13,429 bases of DNA from Lachnospiraceae bacterium (GTDB taxonomy: Bacteria > Bacillota > Clostridia > Lachnospirales > Lachnospiraceae). The DNA lies in assembly GCA_014804285.1 (NCBI GenBank), contig JAAVAA010000041.1:5755-19183 (forward strand), written 5' to 3'. The position numbers and the translations under genes are program-made. Shown here one piece after another: positions 7,150 through 13,429 of this stretch (position 1 is its first letter; each line of letters opens with the position of its first letter). The notes below the pieces were generated by a model. The model saw only the letters and a program-made list of their open reading frames with translations, made no database searches and had not been told where the DNA came from.

Positions 7150-8577
7150 ATGAAAAAGGCACTATCGTTGATGATCGCAATGGGGATGCTGCTTGGACTT
7201 GTTGCCTGCGGCAGCAGCGGAGCTGACAACAAGGCATCTGATAATCAGGCACCTACAGAAGAAGCACCTGTTGCAGACAATGAAACTTCCGCCGATGATG
7301 CGGCGGCACCTGCTGGGGATGATGGAAAAGTTCATATTACCTACTGCTTCTGGGGCGCTGAGGAAGAAGCAAAAAACACTCAGGCAGTGGCTGATATCTT
7401 CAATGCCGAGCAGGATCACATTGTTGTGGAATGTATGGCTATTCCTTGGGAAACCTATATGGAGAAGCTCAATACTATGGCAACCGGCGGAAACCTTCCG
7501 GATACCGCTTTAATGAGTGAAGCTGCTACCTTGAAATGGGCTAACGAGGGGCTGCTGCTTGATCTGACAGACATGTATGGTCCGGATGATCCCAAGCCTT
7601 TGGGTTCTGCAACATTTACATCTGACGGCAAACCTGTAGCTTATGCTGTTGCTAACAATACGCTCGAACTGTTTTACAACAAAGATATGTTTGATGCGGC
7701 AGGACTGCCTTATCCTTCAGCTAATGCGGATGAAGCTTACACCTGGGATGAGTTCGTAGATGTGGCAAAGACTTTGACACTGGATGCAAACGGCAAGAAT
7801 GCCAAAGATCCGGATTTTGATCCTGATAATATTGTACAGTACGGCTGTATGGTAGAGAATCTGACATGGCAGTTGGAGGTTTGGTGCCGTTCTAACGGTT
7901 CCGGCTTCTACAACGATGACGGCTCAAAGGTTACAATTAACGAGGAAGCTGCAATTGAAGCAATTCAGGCTGTTGCAGATCTTTATCTGGTACATCACTG
8001 CGCGCCTCTCTCCACAGGTTTGACGGATGATGGTGTACAGCGTTCTCTGATAGCAGGAACGTGTGCTATGACAACTAACGGTGTATGGAATATAGGCACC
8101 TGTCTGGCATCTGCCCGTGAAGAAGGTCTTAACTACGGTCTGGGCGTTCTTCCTTACATGAAAAATAAGGTTACGATTGCAACGGGTGGTCCCAATGTTG
8201 TATTCAATCAGACAAAACATCCCGAGGAGGCTATGGAATGGATTCGCTGGTATTCTAAGGAAGAGAATAACTGGGATGCACTTATTTCCACAGGCATCTG
8301 GGCACCGGTTCTGGGTTCCTACTATGAAGGCGGTGAGCTGACTGACAAGTGGCTGAAGAACCCGAATTTCCCTGAATATGAGGAAGCAAAGGGTGTTCTG
8401 GTAGATTACGTGAATGATTACGCTGTCGGTACTTCTTGGAATTATACGCCGAACACAGACGACTTCAATACGCTTCTTGGTTCTATTTTAGGTGATGTAT
8501 GGACCGGAAAGACAACGGCTAAGGAAGCAATAGAGTCCAATTATGATGCGCTGGTAGCAGCACGTGAAGGATTCTAA
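7150..8577 (+). CDS. Lipoprotein sugar-binding protein of an ABC importer
   Basis: This 475-residue protein begins with a lipoprotein signal peptide (MKKALSLMIAMGMLLGLVAC), with the lipobox LVAC and lipidated Cys20. A flexible, acidic, Ala/Asp/Glu-rich tether follows to about residue 60, then a bacterial extracellular solute-binding protein family 1 fold starting at VHITYCFWGAEEE. ALMSEAATLKWANEG, NNTLELFYNKDMFDAAGLPYP and YTWDEFVDVAKTL are typical of oligosaccharide binders. It would capture the substrate outside the membrane and pass it to the two permeases downstream. I chose the ATG at 7150 because AAGGAGG (7134-7140) lies 9 bases before it and it starts at the signal peptide; an upstream ATG at 7111 in the same frame would mask it. 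High expression is likely from the strong ribosome binding site and the attenuating hairpin that follows. The ligand is inferred from the neighbouring arabinofuranosidases. Confidence 0.93.
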   Translation: MKKALSLMIAMGMLLGLVACGSSGADNKASDNQAPTEEAPVADNETSADDAAAPAGDDGKVHITYCFWGAEEEAKNTQAVADIFNAEQDHIVVECMAIPWETYMEKLNTMATGGNLPDTALMSEAATLKWANEGLLLDLTDMYGPDDPKPLGSATFTSDGKPVAYAVANNTLELFYNKDMFDAAGLPYPSANADEAYTWDEFVDVAKTLTLDANGKNAKDPDFDPDNIVQYGCMVENLTWQLEVWCRSNGSGFYNDDGSKVTINEEAAIEAIQAVADLYLVHHCAPLSTGLTDDGVQRSLIAGTCAMTTNGVWNIGTCLASAREEGLNYGLGVLPYMKNKVTIATGGPNVVFNQTKHPEEAMEWIRWYSKEENNWDALISTGIWAPVLGSYYEGGELTDKWLKNPNFPEYEEAKGVLVDYVNDYAVGTSWNYTPNTDDFNTLLGSILGDVWTGKTTAKEAIESNYDALVAAREGF

Positions 8578-8613
8578 GTCATTTAGTTAGAAGAAAAGAA
8601 AAAGTCAATATAT

Positions 8614-8648
8614 TCCCGGCTGTGTCCTATGACCGGCCGGGAGTTTTT
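8614..8648 (+). terminator. Terminator-like hairpin between binding protein and permeases
   Basis: TCCCGGC (8614-8620) pairs with GCCGGGA (8636-8642) over 7 GC-rich base pairs, followed by G and five T residues (8644-8648). It lies 36 bases after the binding-protein stop and 28 before the first permease start. The weak T-run suggests partial termination, which would yield more binding protein than permease, as is common in ABC sugar operons. Confidence 0.65.
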
Positions 8649-8676
8649 CAAAAGTTTTGAGAAATGAGGTGATATC

Positions 8677-9597
8677 ATGGCAAAATCTGCTGGCAGGTCA
8701 AAGAGATCCGATCGGGGAAAGAAAGAACAACTGGTAGCGTATCTGTGTATGGCGCCTTCCATTGTGGGCCTTATCTTTCTAACATATATTCCGCTGCTGG
8801 TTGTTTTTATTATCAGCTTTTTTAGTTGGAAAGGCATATCCGAGCCGCATTTCAATGGAATAAAAAACTATATCCGGCTGTTTACTGTTGATGCATATTT
8901 TGTGGATTCTATTAAAGTTACGATTATATTCACCCTGCTGTCCGTCCTGGGAAGTATGGTATATTCTTTGATTGTGGCTATGCTGTTAAACAGAAAAATA
9001 CCTGCGAGAGGCTTTTTTCGTGCAGTTTTTTATCTTCCATATGTACTGCCTGCTGCGGCAGTGTATATCGGCTGGTCCTGGCTTTATGAGACAAACTTCG
9101 GATTGTTTAACTATATCCTGAAATCCTTCGGTATCAATAATGTGATGTTTTTAAGCGATTCGACTATGGTTTTGCCTTCGCTTGCTTTGATAGCCGTATG
9201 GCTTTCCGGCAATCTTATTGTTATATTTTTGGCGGGACTTCAGAATGTTCCGGCAGTTTATCATGAGGCGGCACAGATAGACGGGGCTAACGGATGGCAG
9301 CGGTTTGTCAATATCACTGTACCTTCGATGAGTCCCATCATTTTTTACAATCTGCTCATGAGCCTGATAACCAATATGCAGGTGGTGACGCCTGCTCTGT
9401 CGTTGACAAGCGGCGGACCGGGCAATTCTACTACATTTATTACCTACCTGATGTATCGTTATGCTTTCAAGGACAATCAGATAGGATATGCCTGCGCTAT
9501 ATCGTTTGTCTTTTTCATTATCATAGCGATTTTTACAAGCATTGTCTTTGCAACCAGCGGCACTTGGGTATTTTATGAGGAGGGAGATAAAAAATGA
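8677..9597 (+). CDS. ABC sugar importer permease, MalF/UgpA type
   Basis: This 306-residue integral membrane protein has six probable helices at about residues 24-48, 85-112, 115-138, 163-188, 215-235 and 268-293. The cytoplasmic EAA loop, which contacts the ATPase, is HEAAQIDGANGW, with Glu197 and Gly203, followed by NITVPSMSP. A basic N-terminus (KSAGRSKRSDRGKKE) precedes helix 1, as in other MalF/UgpA-type sugar permeases. The start ATG has GAGGTGAT upstream. Its TGA overlaps the ATG of the next gene by four bases, so the two permeases are translationally coupled and probably form a heterodimer channel. Confidence 0.94.
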   Translation: MAKSAGRSKRSDRGKKEQLVAYLCMAPSIVGLIFLTYIPLLVVFIISFFSWKGISEPHFNGIKNYIRLFTVDAYFVDSIKVTIIFTLLSVLGSMVYSLIVAMLLNRKIPARGFFRAVFYLPYVLPAAAVYIGWSWLYETNFGLFNYILKSFGINNVMFLSDSTMVLPSLALIAVWLSGNLIVIFLAGLQNVPAVYHEAAQIDGANGWQRFVNITVPSMSPIIFYNLLMSLITNMQVVTPALSLTSGGPGNSTTFITYLMYRYAFKDNQIGYACAISFVFFIIIAIFTSIVFATSGTWVFYEEGDKK

Positions 9598-10442
9598 CAC
9601 AGAATAAAAAACGTAATGAAAAGATTATGAACCTTATCTCCTTAATATTGGTCGTGCTGATGGCAGCGGGGGCTATGCTGCCAATATGGTGGATCTTCCG
9701 ATCCAGCCTGATGACCAATGCTGAGCTTTATGCATGGCCGCCTAAGTTTTTCCCTTCGAGATGGCTCTTTTCAAACTATGTTGAGACGTTAAAGTCCTAT
9801 CCGTTTAGTTTGTATCTGGCAAATACGGCTAAGATTATCATTCCCGCTGTGCTGGGGGGAACGGTGACAGCAACGCTTGCGGGATATGCCTTTTCCCGTT
9901 TGAGATTTAAAGGGAAAAAGCTTTTGTTTACGCTATGCGTGGGGTCCATGCTTTTGCCTAATATGGTTACGCTGATCCCATTGTATCTTATGTGGACGCG
10001 GATACTTCATCTCGGCGGTACTTTTTTGCCGCTGATATTGCCTTATTTTTGCGGCGGCGGCGCATTTAATATTTTTTTGATCAGGCAGTTTATTTCTACT
10101 ATCCCCAGGGAATTGGATGAGGCGGCAACCATAGATGGAGCTTCCTATATGCAGATTTTAATCAAGATTTTGGTTCCCGCTATACGGCCTGCTATGATCG
10201 TGGTGGCCATGTTCCTGTTTATAACACTCTGGAACGATCTGCTTCAACAGACCATTTACATAGATGATCCGAACAAGTATACCATTGCAATAGGGCTTTC
10301 TATGTTTCGTGGCGGTTTGAAAGCGGACTGGGCCAAAATTATGTGTGCTACCTGCATGGCGTTCACGCCCGGTGTTATTATTTATTTGATTGGTCAGCGA
10401 TACTTTGTTGAGGGTATTGTTATGACTGGTATGAAAAATTGA
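9594..10442 (+). CDS. ABC sugar importer permease, MalG/UgpE type
   Basis: This 282-residue partner permease has six probable helices, starting with MNLISLILVVLMAAGAMLPI at about residues 11-30. The MalG-type features are present: FFPSRWLFSNYVETL in the first periplasmic loop, an aromatic YAFSRLRFKGKKL turn, and the EAA loop LDEAATIDGASY with Glu176 and the downstream LVPAIRPAM. The start overlaps the upstream stop (ATGA), with GGAGGGAGAT before it. No ATP-binding gene follows, so energy must come from an ATPase encoded elsewhere. Confidence 0.94.
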   Translation: MTQNKKRNEKIMNLISLILVVLMAAGAMLPIWWIFRSSLMTNAELYAWPPKFFPSRWLFSNYVETLKSYPFSLYLANTAKIIIPAVLGGTVTATLAGYAFSRLRFKGKKLLFTLCVGSMLLPNMVTLIPLYLMWTRILHLGGTFLPLILPYFCGGGAFNIFLIRQFISTIPRELDEAATIDGASYMQILIKILVPAIRPAMIVVAMFLFITLWNDLLQQTIYIDDPNKYTIAIGLSMFRGGLKADWAKIMCATCMAFTPGVIIYLIGQRYFVEGIVMTGMKN

Positions 10443-10491
10443 TCATAAACTGCAAGGAAATTTCTATGCGATAATACTTTCGAGATAAGGA

Positions 10492-10513
10492 GGGAGCCGG
10501 ATGACCGGCTCCC
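10492..10513 (+). other. Perfect 9-bp GC-rich hairpin with an ATG in its loop
   Basis: GGGAGCCGG (10492-10500) and CCGGCTCCC (10505-10513) flank a four-base loop ATGA. No T-run follows. The 5' arm begins inside a consensus ribosome binding site AAGGAGG (10487-10493), and the loop holds the ATG of a 44-residue ORF. It could protect the 3' end of the permease message, or sequester a translation start. Confidence 0.6.
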
Positions 10514-10635
10514 GAAAGCGGGATAAAGGATTTGATATTGAAACCCGCATCGGGCTTATTTTATGGAAACGAATCCCTTGTTCAGTCGGAAAAAGCATGT
10601 TAAACTATGCTTGTAGCAGTAAAATGTACAACTGA
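10501..10635 (+). CDS. Possible 44-residue leader ORF ahead of the repressor gene
   Basis: The frame starts at the ATG in the hairpin loop, 7 bases after the strong site AAGGAGG (10487-10493), and ends at TGA 10633-10635, 16 bases before the repressor ATG. The predicted peptide starts MTGSRKRDKGFDIETR and is basic, with several cysteines near its C-terminal half. I do not recognise it. The ribosome binding site is better than that of the repressor itself, but the start is buried in a stable stem, so the peptide may be made only under some conditions, or the frame may be chance. Confidence 0.28.
   Translation: MTGSRKRDKGFDIETRIGLILWKRIPCSVGKSMLNYACSSKMYN
10518..10566 (+). other. Alternative stem-loops with a U-rich tail before the repressor gene
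   Basis: GCGGG (10518-10522) can pair with CCCGC (10544-10548), while CCCG (10544-10547) can instead pair with CGGG (10551-10554), which is followed by CTTATTTTAT. CCCG at 10511-10514, part of the upstream 9-bp stem, can also pair with CGGG at 10519-10522. These pairings exclude one another. This may be a weak terminator separating the permeases from the repressor, or an attenuator; the stems are short and I cannot tell which. Confidence 0.35.
10578..10612 (+). promoter_or_regulatory. Weak candidate promoter with inverted repeat for the repressor gene
   Basis: TTGTTC (10578-10583) and TAAACT (10601-10606) are 17 bases apart but match the consensus only three and four of six. The -10 lies inside an inverted repeat AAGCAT...ATGCTT (10593-10598 and 10607-10612). 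Its position would suit autoregulation, yet its centre lacks the CG of the GH127 operators. It may allow repressor expression independent of the operon. Confidence 0.3.
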
Positions 10636-10651
10636 AATAGAGGTTATTTGC

Positions 10652-11698
10652 ATGCCGACCATAAAAGAAATAGCGAAAGCAAGCAACGTTTCCGTTGCAA
10701 CAGTTTCCAACGTGATCAACGGCAAAGGGCGGGTCAGCGAGGAGACAAAAAGAACTGTCCGGAAAGTTATTGAAGAATTGAATTATACGCCGAACTATGT
10801 GGCGAAAAATCTGAAAATGAAAAGTACCAGAAGTATCGGTGTCATTGCAGAGGATATGACAGTTTTTGATATGCCTGATATTATAGACGGCATTACGGAG
10901 TGCTGCGAGAAAGAAGACTACCAGATTCTTCTGGTAAATTTGCGTTTATATAAGAAATACGAAGACCGGTATTACCGCGATAACAGGCACAGAGAAGAGG
11001 TGCACAGAGTGATTGACAAACTCCGTGCAAAACAGGTGGAGGGAATCATCTATGTATCTGCCCATGAGAGGCTGATCGATGTGATACCCGAGGGCATGCC
11101 GCTTCCCGTGGCAGTGGCTTACGGCTTTACGAATAAGGTGGAGATCCCATCTGTTGTGGTCAATGATTTACAGGGGGCGGAAGAACTTGTGAATTATCTG
11201 ATTGACTGCGGTCATAAAAATATCGGTGTGATAGCGGGAAAGAAGGAGAGCGTGCACACACAGTCACGTTTGGAAGGTTATCAGCGCGCGCTGTTTACAG
11301 GCGGTATTCTCTACGACCCGGGGCTTGTGCTTTACGGGGAATGGGACAGGGAGAGCGGTTATAAGCATACGGACGTTTTGCTGAATGCGGGCTGCACGGC
11401 AATTTTCTGTATGAACGATTTCATGGCGGGCGGTACTTATGACAGGCTGAATGAACTTGGAATTCAGATAGGAAGCGATATTGCGGTGGTTGGATTTGAT
11501 AATCGTGAGATGGCCAGTTACGGAAAGCCGCCGCTCACGACAATGGGACTTCCGCTTCATGATATCGGCTATAAAGCGAGCGAATTGATTCTGGAAGCAT
11601 TGCAGAAAAAGGAGCAGGAGAAATCAGAAAGCGCACATTATATGGATTGTCGGCTGATTGTCAGGGAATCCGTGAATAAAGTTGCAAAACCGGAATAA
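10652..11698 (+). CDS. LacI-family transcriptional repressor of the arabinoside locus
   Basis: This 348-residue protein has a classic N-terminal helix-turn-helix (TIKEIAKASNVSVATVSNVI, residues 3-22) and a hinge helix YVAKNLKM (49-56). Leu54 sits where PurR Leu54 wedges into the central CpG of its operator. A periplasmic-binding-protein-like sugar domain follows (about 60-348), with GVIAEDM, the Asp-Asp/Gln pattern VVVNDLQGAEELV, IAGKKESVHTQSRLEGY, CMNDFMAGG and AVVGFDNREMASYGKPPLT. It should bind as a dimer to the two GATAAAACGTTTAA sites before GH127 and release on an oligosaccharide or arabinose-derived inducer; that pairing is inferred. I chose the ATG at 10652 (GAGG 8 bases upstream) rather than 10607, because it begins at the conserved MPTIKEIA. 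The GH51 gene starts 13 bases after its stop, so the two are probably co-transcribed. Confidence 0.93.
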   Translation: MPTIKEIAKASNVSVATVSNVINGKGRVSEETKRTVRKVIEELNYTPNYVAKNLKMKSTRSIGVIAEDMTVFDMPDIIDGITECCEKEDYQILLVNLRLYKKYEDRYYRDNRHREEVHRVIDKLRAKQVEGIIYVSAHERLIDVIPEGMPLPVAVAYGFTNKVEIPSVVVNDLQGAEELVNYLIDCGHKNIGVIAGKKESVHTQSRLEGYQRALFTGGILYDPGLVLYGEWDRESGYKHTDVLLNAGCTAIFCMNDFMAGGTYDRLNELGIQIGSDIAVVGFDNREMASYGKPPLTTMGLPLHDIGYKASELILEALQKKEQEKSESAHYMDCRLIVRESVNKVAKPE

Positions 11699-11711
11699 GA
11701 AAGGATTATAT

Positions 11712-13226
11712 ATGCGAAAAACGAAAATTATTATTGATAAAGCTTATAGGGTTGCTCCCGTAGATGACAGGGTATTCGGCTCTTTTATTGAGCATCTCGG
11801 GCGGGCAGTCTACGGCGGAATTTATGAGCCGGGACATCCATCGGCAGATGGGGATGGGTTCCGAAAGGACGTACTTGCGCTTGTGAAAGAACTTGGTGTG
11901 CCGATTATCCGCTATCCCGGAGGCAATTTTGTGTCCAATTTTTTCTGGGAAGACAGCGTGGGGCCTTTGGAAAGCAGAAATAAAAGACTTGATCTGGCGT
12001 GGAGAACTCTGGAACCCAATACGTTCGGTCTTGACGAGTTCGCGAGATGGACAAAAAAGGCAGATGCCGCTATCATGATGGCGGTCAATCTGGGCACAAG
12101 AGGAACGGCGGATGCTTGTAATCTGTTAGAATATTGCAACCATCCTTCCGGCACGAAGTATAGCGATATGCGTATCGGACATGGCATAAAGGAACCATAC
12201 AATATCAAGCTGTGGTGTCTGGGTAATGAGATGGACGGTCCCTGGCAGCTCGGCAGAAAGACGATGGAAGAGTATGGGCGCATTTCCGCGGAGACGGCCA
12301 AAGCAATGAAGTTGATTGATCCCGGCATAGAGTTGGTTTCCTGCGGCAGCTCCTTTAAGGATATGCCGACCTTTCCGCAGTGGGAGGCGGTGACGCTTGA
12401 CGAAAATTATGATTATGTGGATTATCTTTCTCTGCACCAGTATTATGGAAATGAAAAGAATGACACGGCGGATTATCTGGCGCAGTCCGATGATATGGAA
12501 GAGTTTATTCATACCGTTGTCGCGGTATGCGACTATGTAAAAGCCAAAAAGAGAAGCAGAAAAACCATGTATTTAAGCTTTGATGAGTGGAATGTATGGT
12601 TCCATTCCAAAGCACAGGAGGAAGACATCACAAGAAATCACCCGTGGCAGACGGGGCCGCATCTTTTGGAGGATCATTATACGTTCGAGGATGCTTTGAT
12701 GGTAGGATTGATGCTGATAACTCTTTTAAATCATGCGGACAGAGTGAAGATTGCCTGTCTTGCGCAGCTTGTGAATGTGATTGCGCCGATTATGACGGAA
12801 GAGGGCGGCGTATGGCGGCAGACAATCTATTATCCGTTTCTGCATGCTTCTCTGTATGGGAGAGGAACGGTTTTGAAAACCGTGACGGATACCGGAACTC
12901 ATGAGACAAGCTGCCACGGAGAAATAACTGATGTGGTCAATGCTGTCGTATATAATGAAGAAAATTCAGAACTGACAATTTTTGCGGTGAACAGAAATCT
13001 GTCGGAAGCTCAGGAGCTGACGGTTGATGTTAGAAGCTTCGGTGAACTTTGTGTTTTGGAAAAATTGGTACTTGTGAACGGTGACCTGAAAGCGGAAAAT
13101 TCTCTGACAGAGGAGAAAGTGCGGCCGGAGGCGGATACAGATGTTTCACTGGAAGGCGGAATTTTACGGACGGTTTTGAAAGAAGCATCCTGGAATGTTA
13201 TACGGTTGCGGTTGGCAGATGCATAA
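11712..13226 (+). CDS. abfA: GH51 alpha-L-arabinofuranosidase
   Basis: This 504-residue enzyme has the usual GH51 length. It removes alpha-L-Araf from arabino-oligosaccharides with retention of configuration. The acid/base is Glu173 in CLGNEMDGPW and the nucleophile is Glu292 in SFDEWNVWF; the 119-residue spacing equals that of the Geobacillus stearothermophilus enzyme (Glu175/Glu294). FGSFIEHLGRAVYGGIYEPG and RYPGGNFVSNFFWED are the family's N-terminal signatures. The TIM barrel is followed by a C-terminal beta-sandwich (from about 385). It has no signal peptide and is therefore cytosolic, most likely a hexamer like its relatives. The ATG at 11712 has AAGGA 7-8 bases upstream; the in-frame ATG at 11682 overlaps the repressor. 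G+C is higher here than in the left gene group. No strong terminator follows: only an ATGCATA/TATGCAT inverted repeat around 13220-13246 without a T-run. Confidence 0.95.
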   Translation: MRKTKIIIDKAYRVAPVDDRVFGSFIEHLGRAVYGGIYEPGHPSADGDGFRKDVLALVKELGVPIIRYPGGNFVSNFFWEDSVGPLESRNKRLDLAWRTLEPNTFGLDEFARWTKKADAAIMMAVNLGTRGTADACNLLEYCNHPSGTKYSDMRIGHGIKEPYNIKLWCLGNEMDGPWQLGRKTMEEYGRISAETAKAMKLIDPGIELVSCGSSFKDMPTFPQWEAVTLDENYDYVDYLSLHQYYGNEKNDTADYLAQSDDMEEFIHTVVAVCDYVKAKKRSRKTMYLSFDEWNVWFHSKAQEEDITRNHPWQTGPHLLEDHYTFEDALMVGLMLITLLNHADRVKIACLAQLVNVIAPIMTEEGGVWRQTIYYPFLHASLYGRGTVLKTVTDTGTHETSCHGEITDVVNAVVYNEENSELTIFAVNRNLSEAQELTVDVRSFGELCVLEKLVLVNGDLKAENSLTEEKVRPEADTDVSLEGGILRTVLKEASWNVIRLRLADA

Positions 13227-13277
13227 TATCGGTATCTAAACATATGCATGTCAGCTCAAAACAAAGAAAATATTAAA

Positions 13278-13321
13278 ATGATGCAACTATGATGCAAAAA
13301 TGATACAACTATGATGCAACT
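13278..13321 (+). repeat. Four head-to-tail 11-bp direct repeats in a promoter
   Basis: The units are ATGATGCAACT (13278-13288), ATGATGCAAAA (13289-13299), ATGATACAACT (13300-13310) and ATGATGCAACT (13311-13321). The first and fourth are identical; the second and third differ by two and one bases. One unit equals about one helical turn, so a protein array could bind on one face. The array ends 6 bases before TATAAT and covers the -35 position, as expected for an activator site, though a repressor cannot be excluded. Confidence 0.85.
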
Positions 13322-13327
13322 GCCTTG

Positions 13328-13333
13328 TATAAT
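13328..13333 (+). promoter_or_regulatory. Consensus -10 box for the gene at the right edge
   Basis: TATAAT is a perfect -10 element. The sequence 17 bases upstream (ACAACT, 13305-13310) is a poor -35 and lies within the 11-bp repeat array. The predicted start is near 13340, leaving a leader of about 30 bases before the ATG at 13370. Confidence 0.6.
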
Positions 13334-13369
13334 CGGATTATCAAAAACGATGTACAGGGAAGAAAAGTT

Positions 13370-13429
13370 ATGTTTGATCAGATTATGCGTCAAAAGAGAA
13401 AAGAAGAAAGACAGGAAAGACGCTTAGGA
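13370..13429 (+). CDS. Start of an unidentified gene (partial, cut by window end)
   Basis: Twenty codons are visible (starts MFDQIMRQKRK, then EERQERRLG) and the frame remains open at the window edge. GGGAAG lies about 7 bases before the ATG, with a -10 box and repeat array upstream, so a real gene start is likely. The visible peptide is a highly charged, probably helical lead and does not allow a family call. Confidence 0.55.
   Translation, partial: MFDQIMRQKRKEERQERRLG

Noticed and set aside
9151..9600. 149-codon minus-strand frame over the first permease gene
   Set aside because: It is antisense to a well-supported membrane protein with an EAA loop and shows no independent coding signal.
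11912..12328. 138-codon minus-strand frame inside the GH51 gene
   Set aside because: It is a shadow of a GC-richer gene with clear GH51 signatures; it has no start context and no family resemblance.
13278..13321. CRISPR-like array
   Set aside because: The 11-bp units are contiguous with no spacers and lie in a promoter, which does not fit a CRISPR repeat-spacer pattern.

Overview
The window looks like chromosome from a Gram-positive, gut-type Bacillota, probably Lachnospiraceae-like. The signs are strong GGAGG-type ribosome binding sites, a lipobox on the solute-binding protein, moderately AT-rich DNA, and carbohydrate loci of the kind common in that group. The species cannot be named from the sequence.

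Left edge (1-1100), minus strand: the N-terminal part of a membrane-anchored sensor-like protein that runs off the window, then a small four-helix membrane protein of unknown function with a clear intrinsic terminator behind it.

Left plus-strand group (1367-4785): a family 2 glycoside hydrolase with the NxK signature of beta-glucuronidases, a DUF1349 (concanavalin-like fold) protein, an AT-rich HIT-superfamily-like protein that looks internally duplicated, and a possible 32-residue ORF that overlaps it by ATGA. An intrinsic terminator closes the group.

Main locus (4786-13226): a control region with a good sigma-A promoter and two identical 14-bp operators of LacI type, then a GH127 beta-L-arabinofuranosidase, a lipoprotein sugar-binding protein, two ABC permeases, a LacI-family repressor and a GH51 alpha-L-arabinofuranosidase. 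No ATPase gene is present, so the transporter presumably uses a shared MsmX/MsiK-type ATPase encoded elsewhere. Neither arabinofuranosidase has a signal peptide, which suggests that oligosaccharides are imported and cut in the cytosol. GH51 removes alpha-L-Araf and GH127 removes beta-L-Araf. That pair matches the arabinan side chain of plant hydroxyproline-rich glycoproteins (extensin: one terminal alpha-Araf on a beta-Araf chain), so extensin-type or similar arabino-oligosaccharides are the leading substrate hypothesis. The GH2 enzyme may add removal of glucuronic acid from related glycans.

RNA-level features inside the locus include a terminator-like hairpin after the binding-protein gene, and a cluster of GC-rich stem-loops before the repressor. 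One of those loops holds the ATG of a possible 44-codon leader ORF.

Right edge (13278-13429): a perfectly phased array of four 11-bp direct repeats sits where a -35 box would be, just ahead of a consensus TATAAT and the first 20 codons of a gene cut by the window end. This is the most distinctive unexplained regulatory signal in the window. No RNA genes, insertion sequences or CRISPR arrays were seen.
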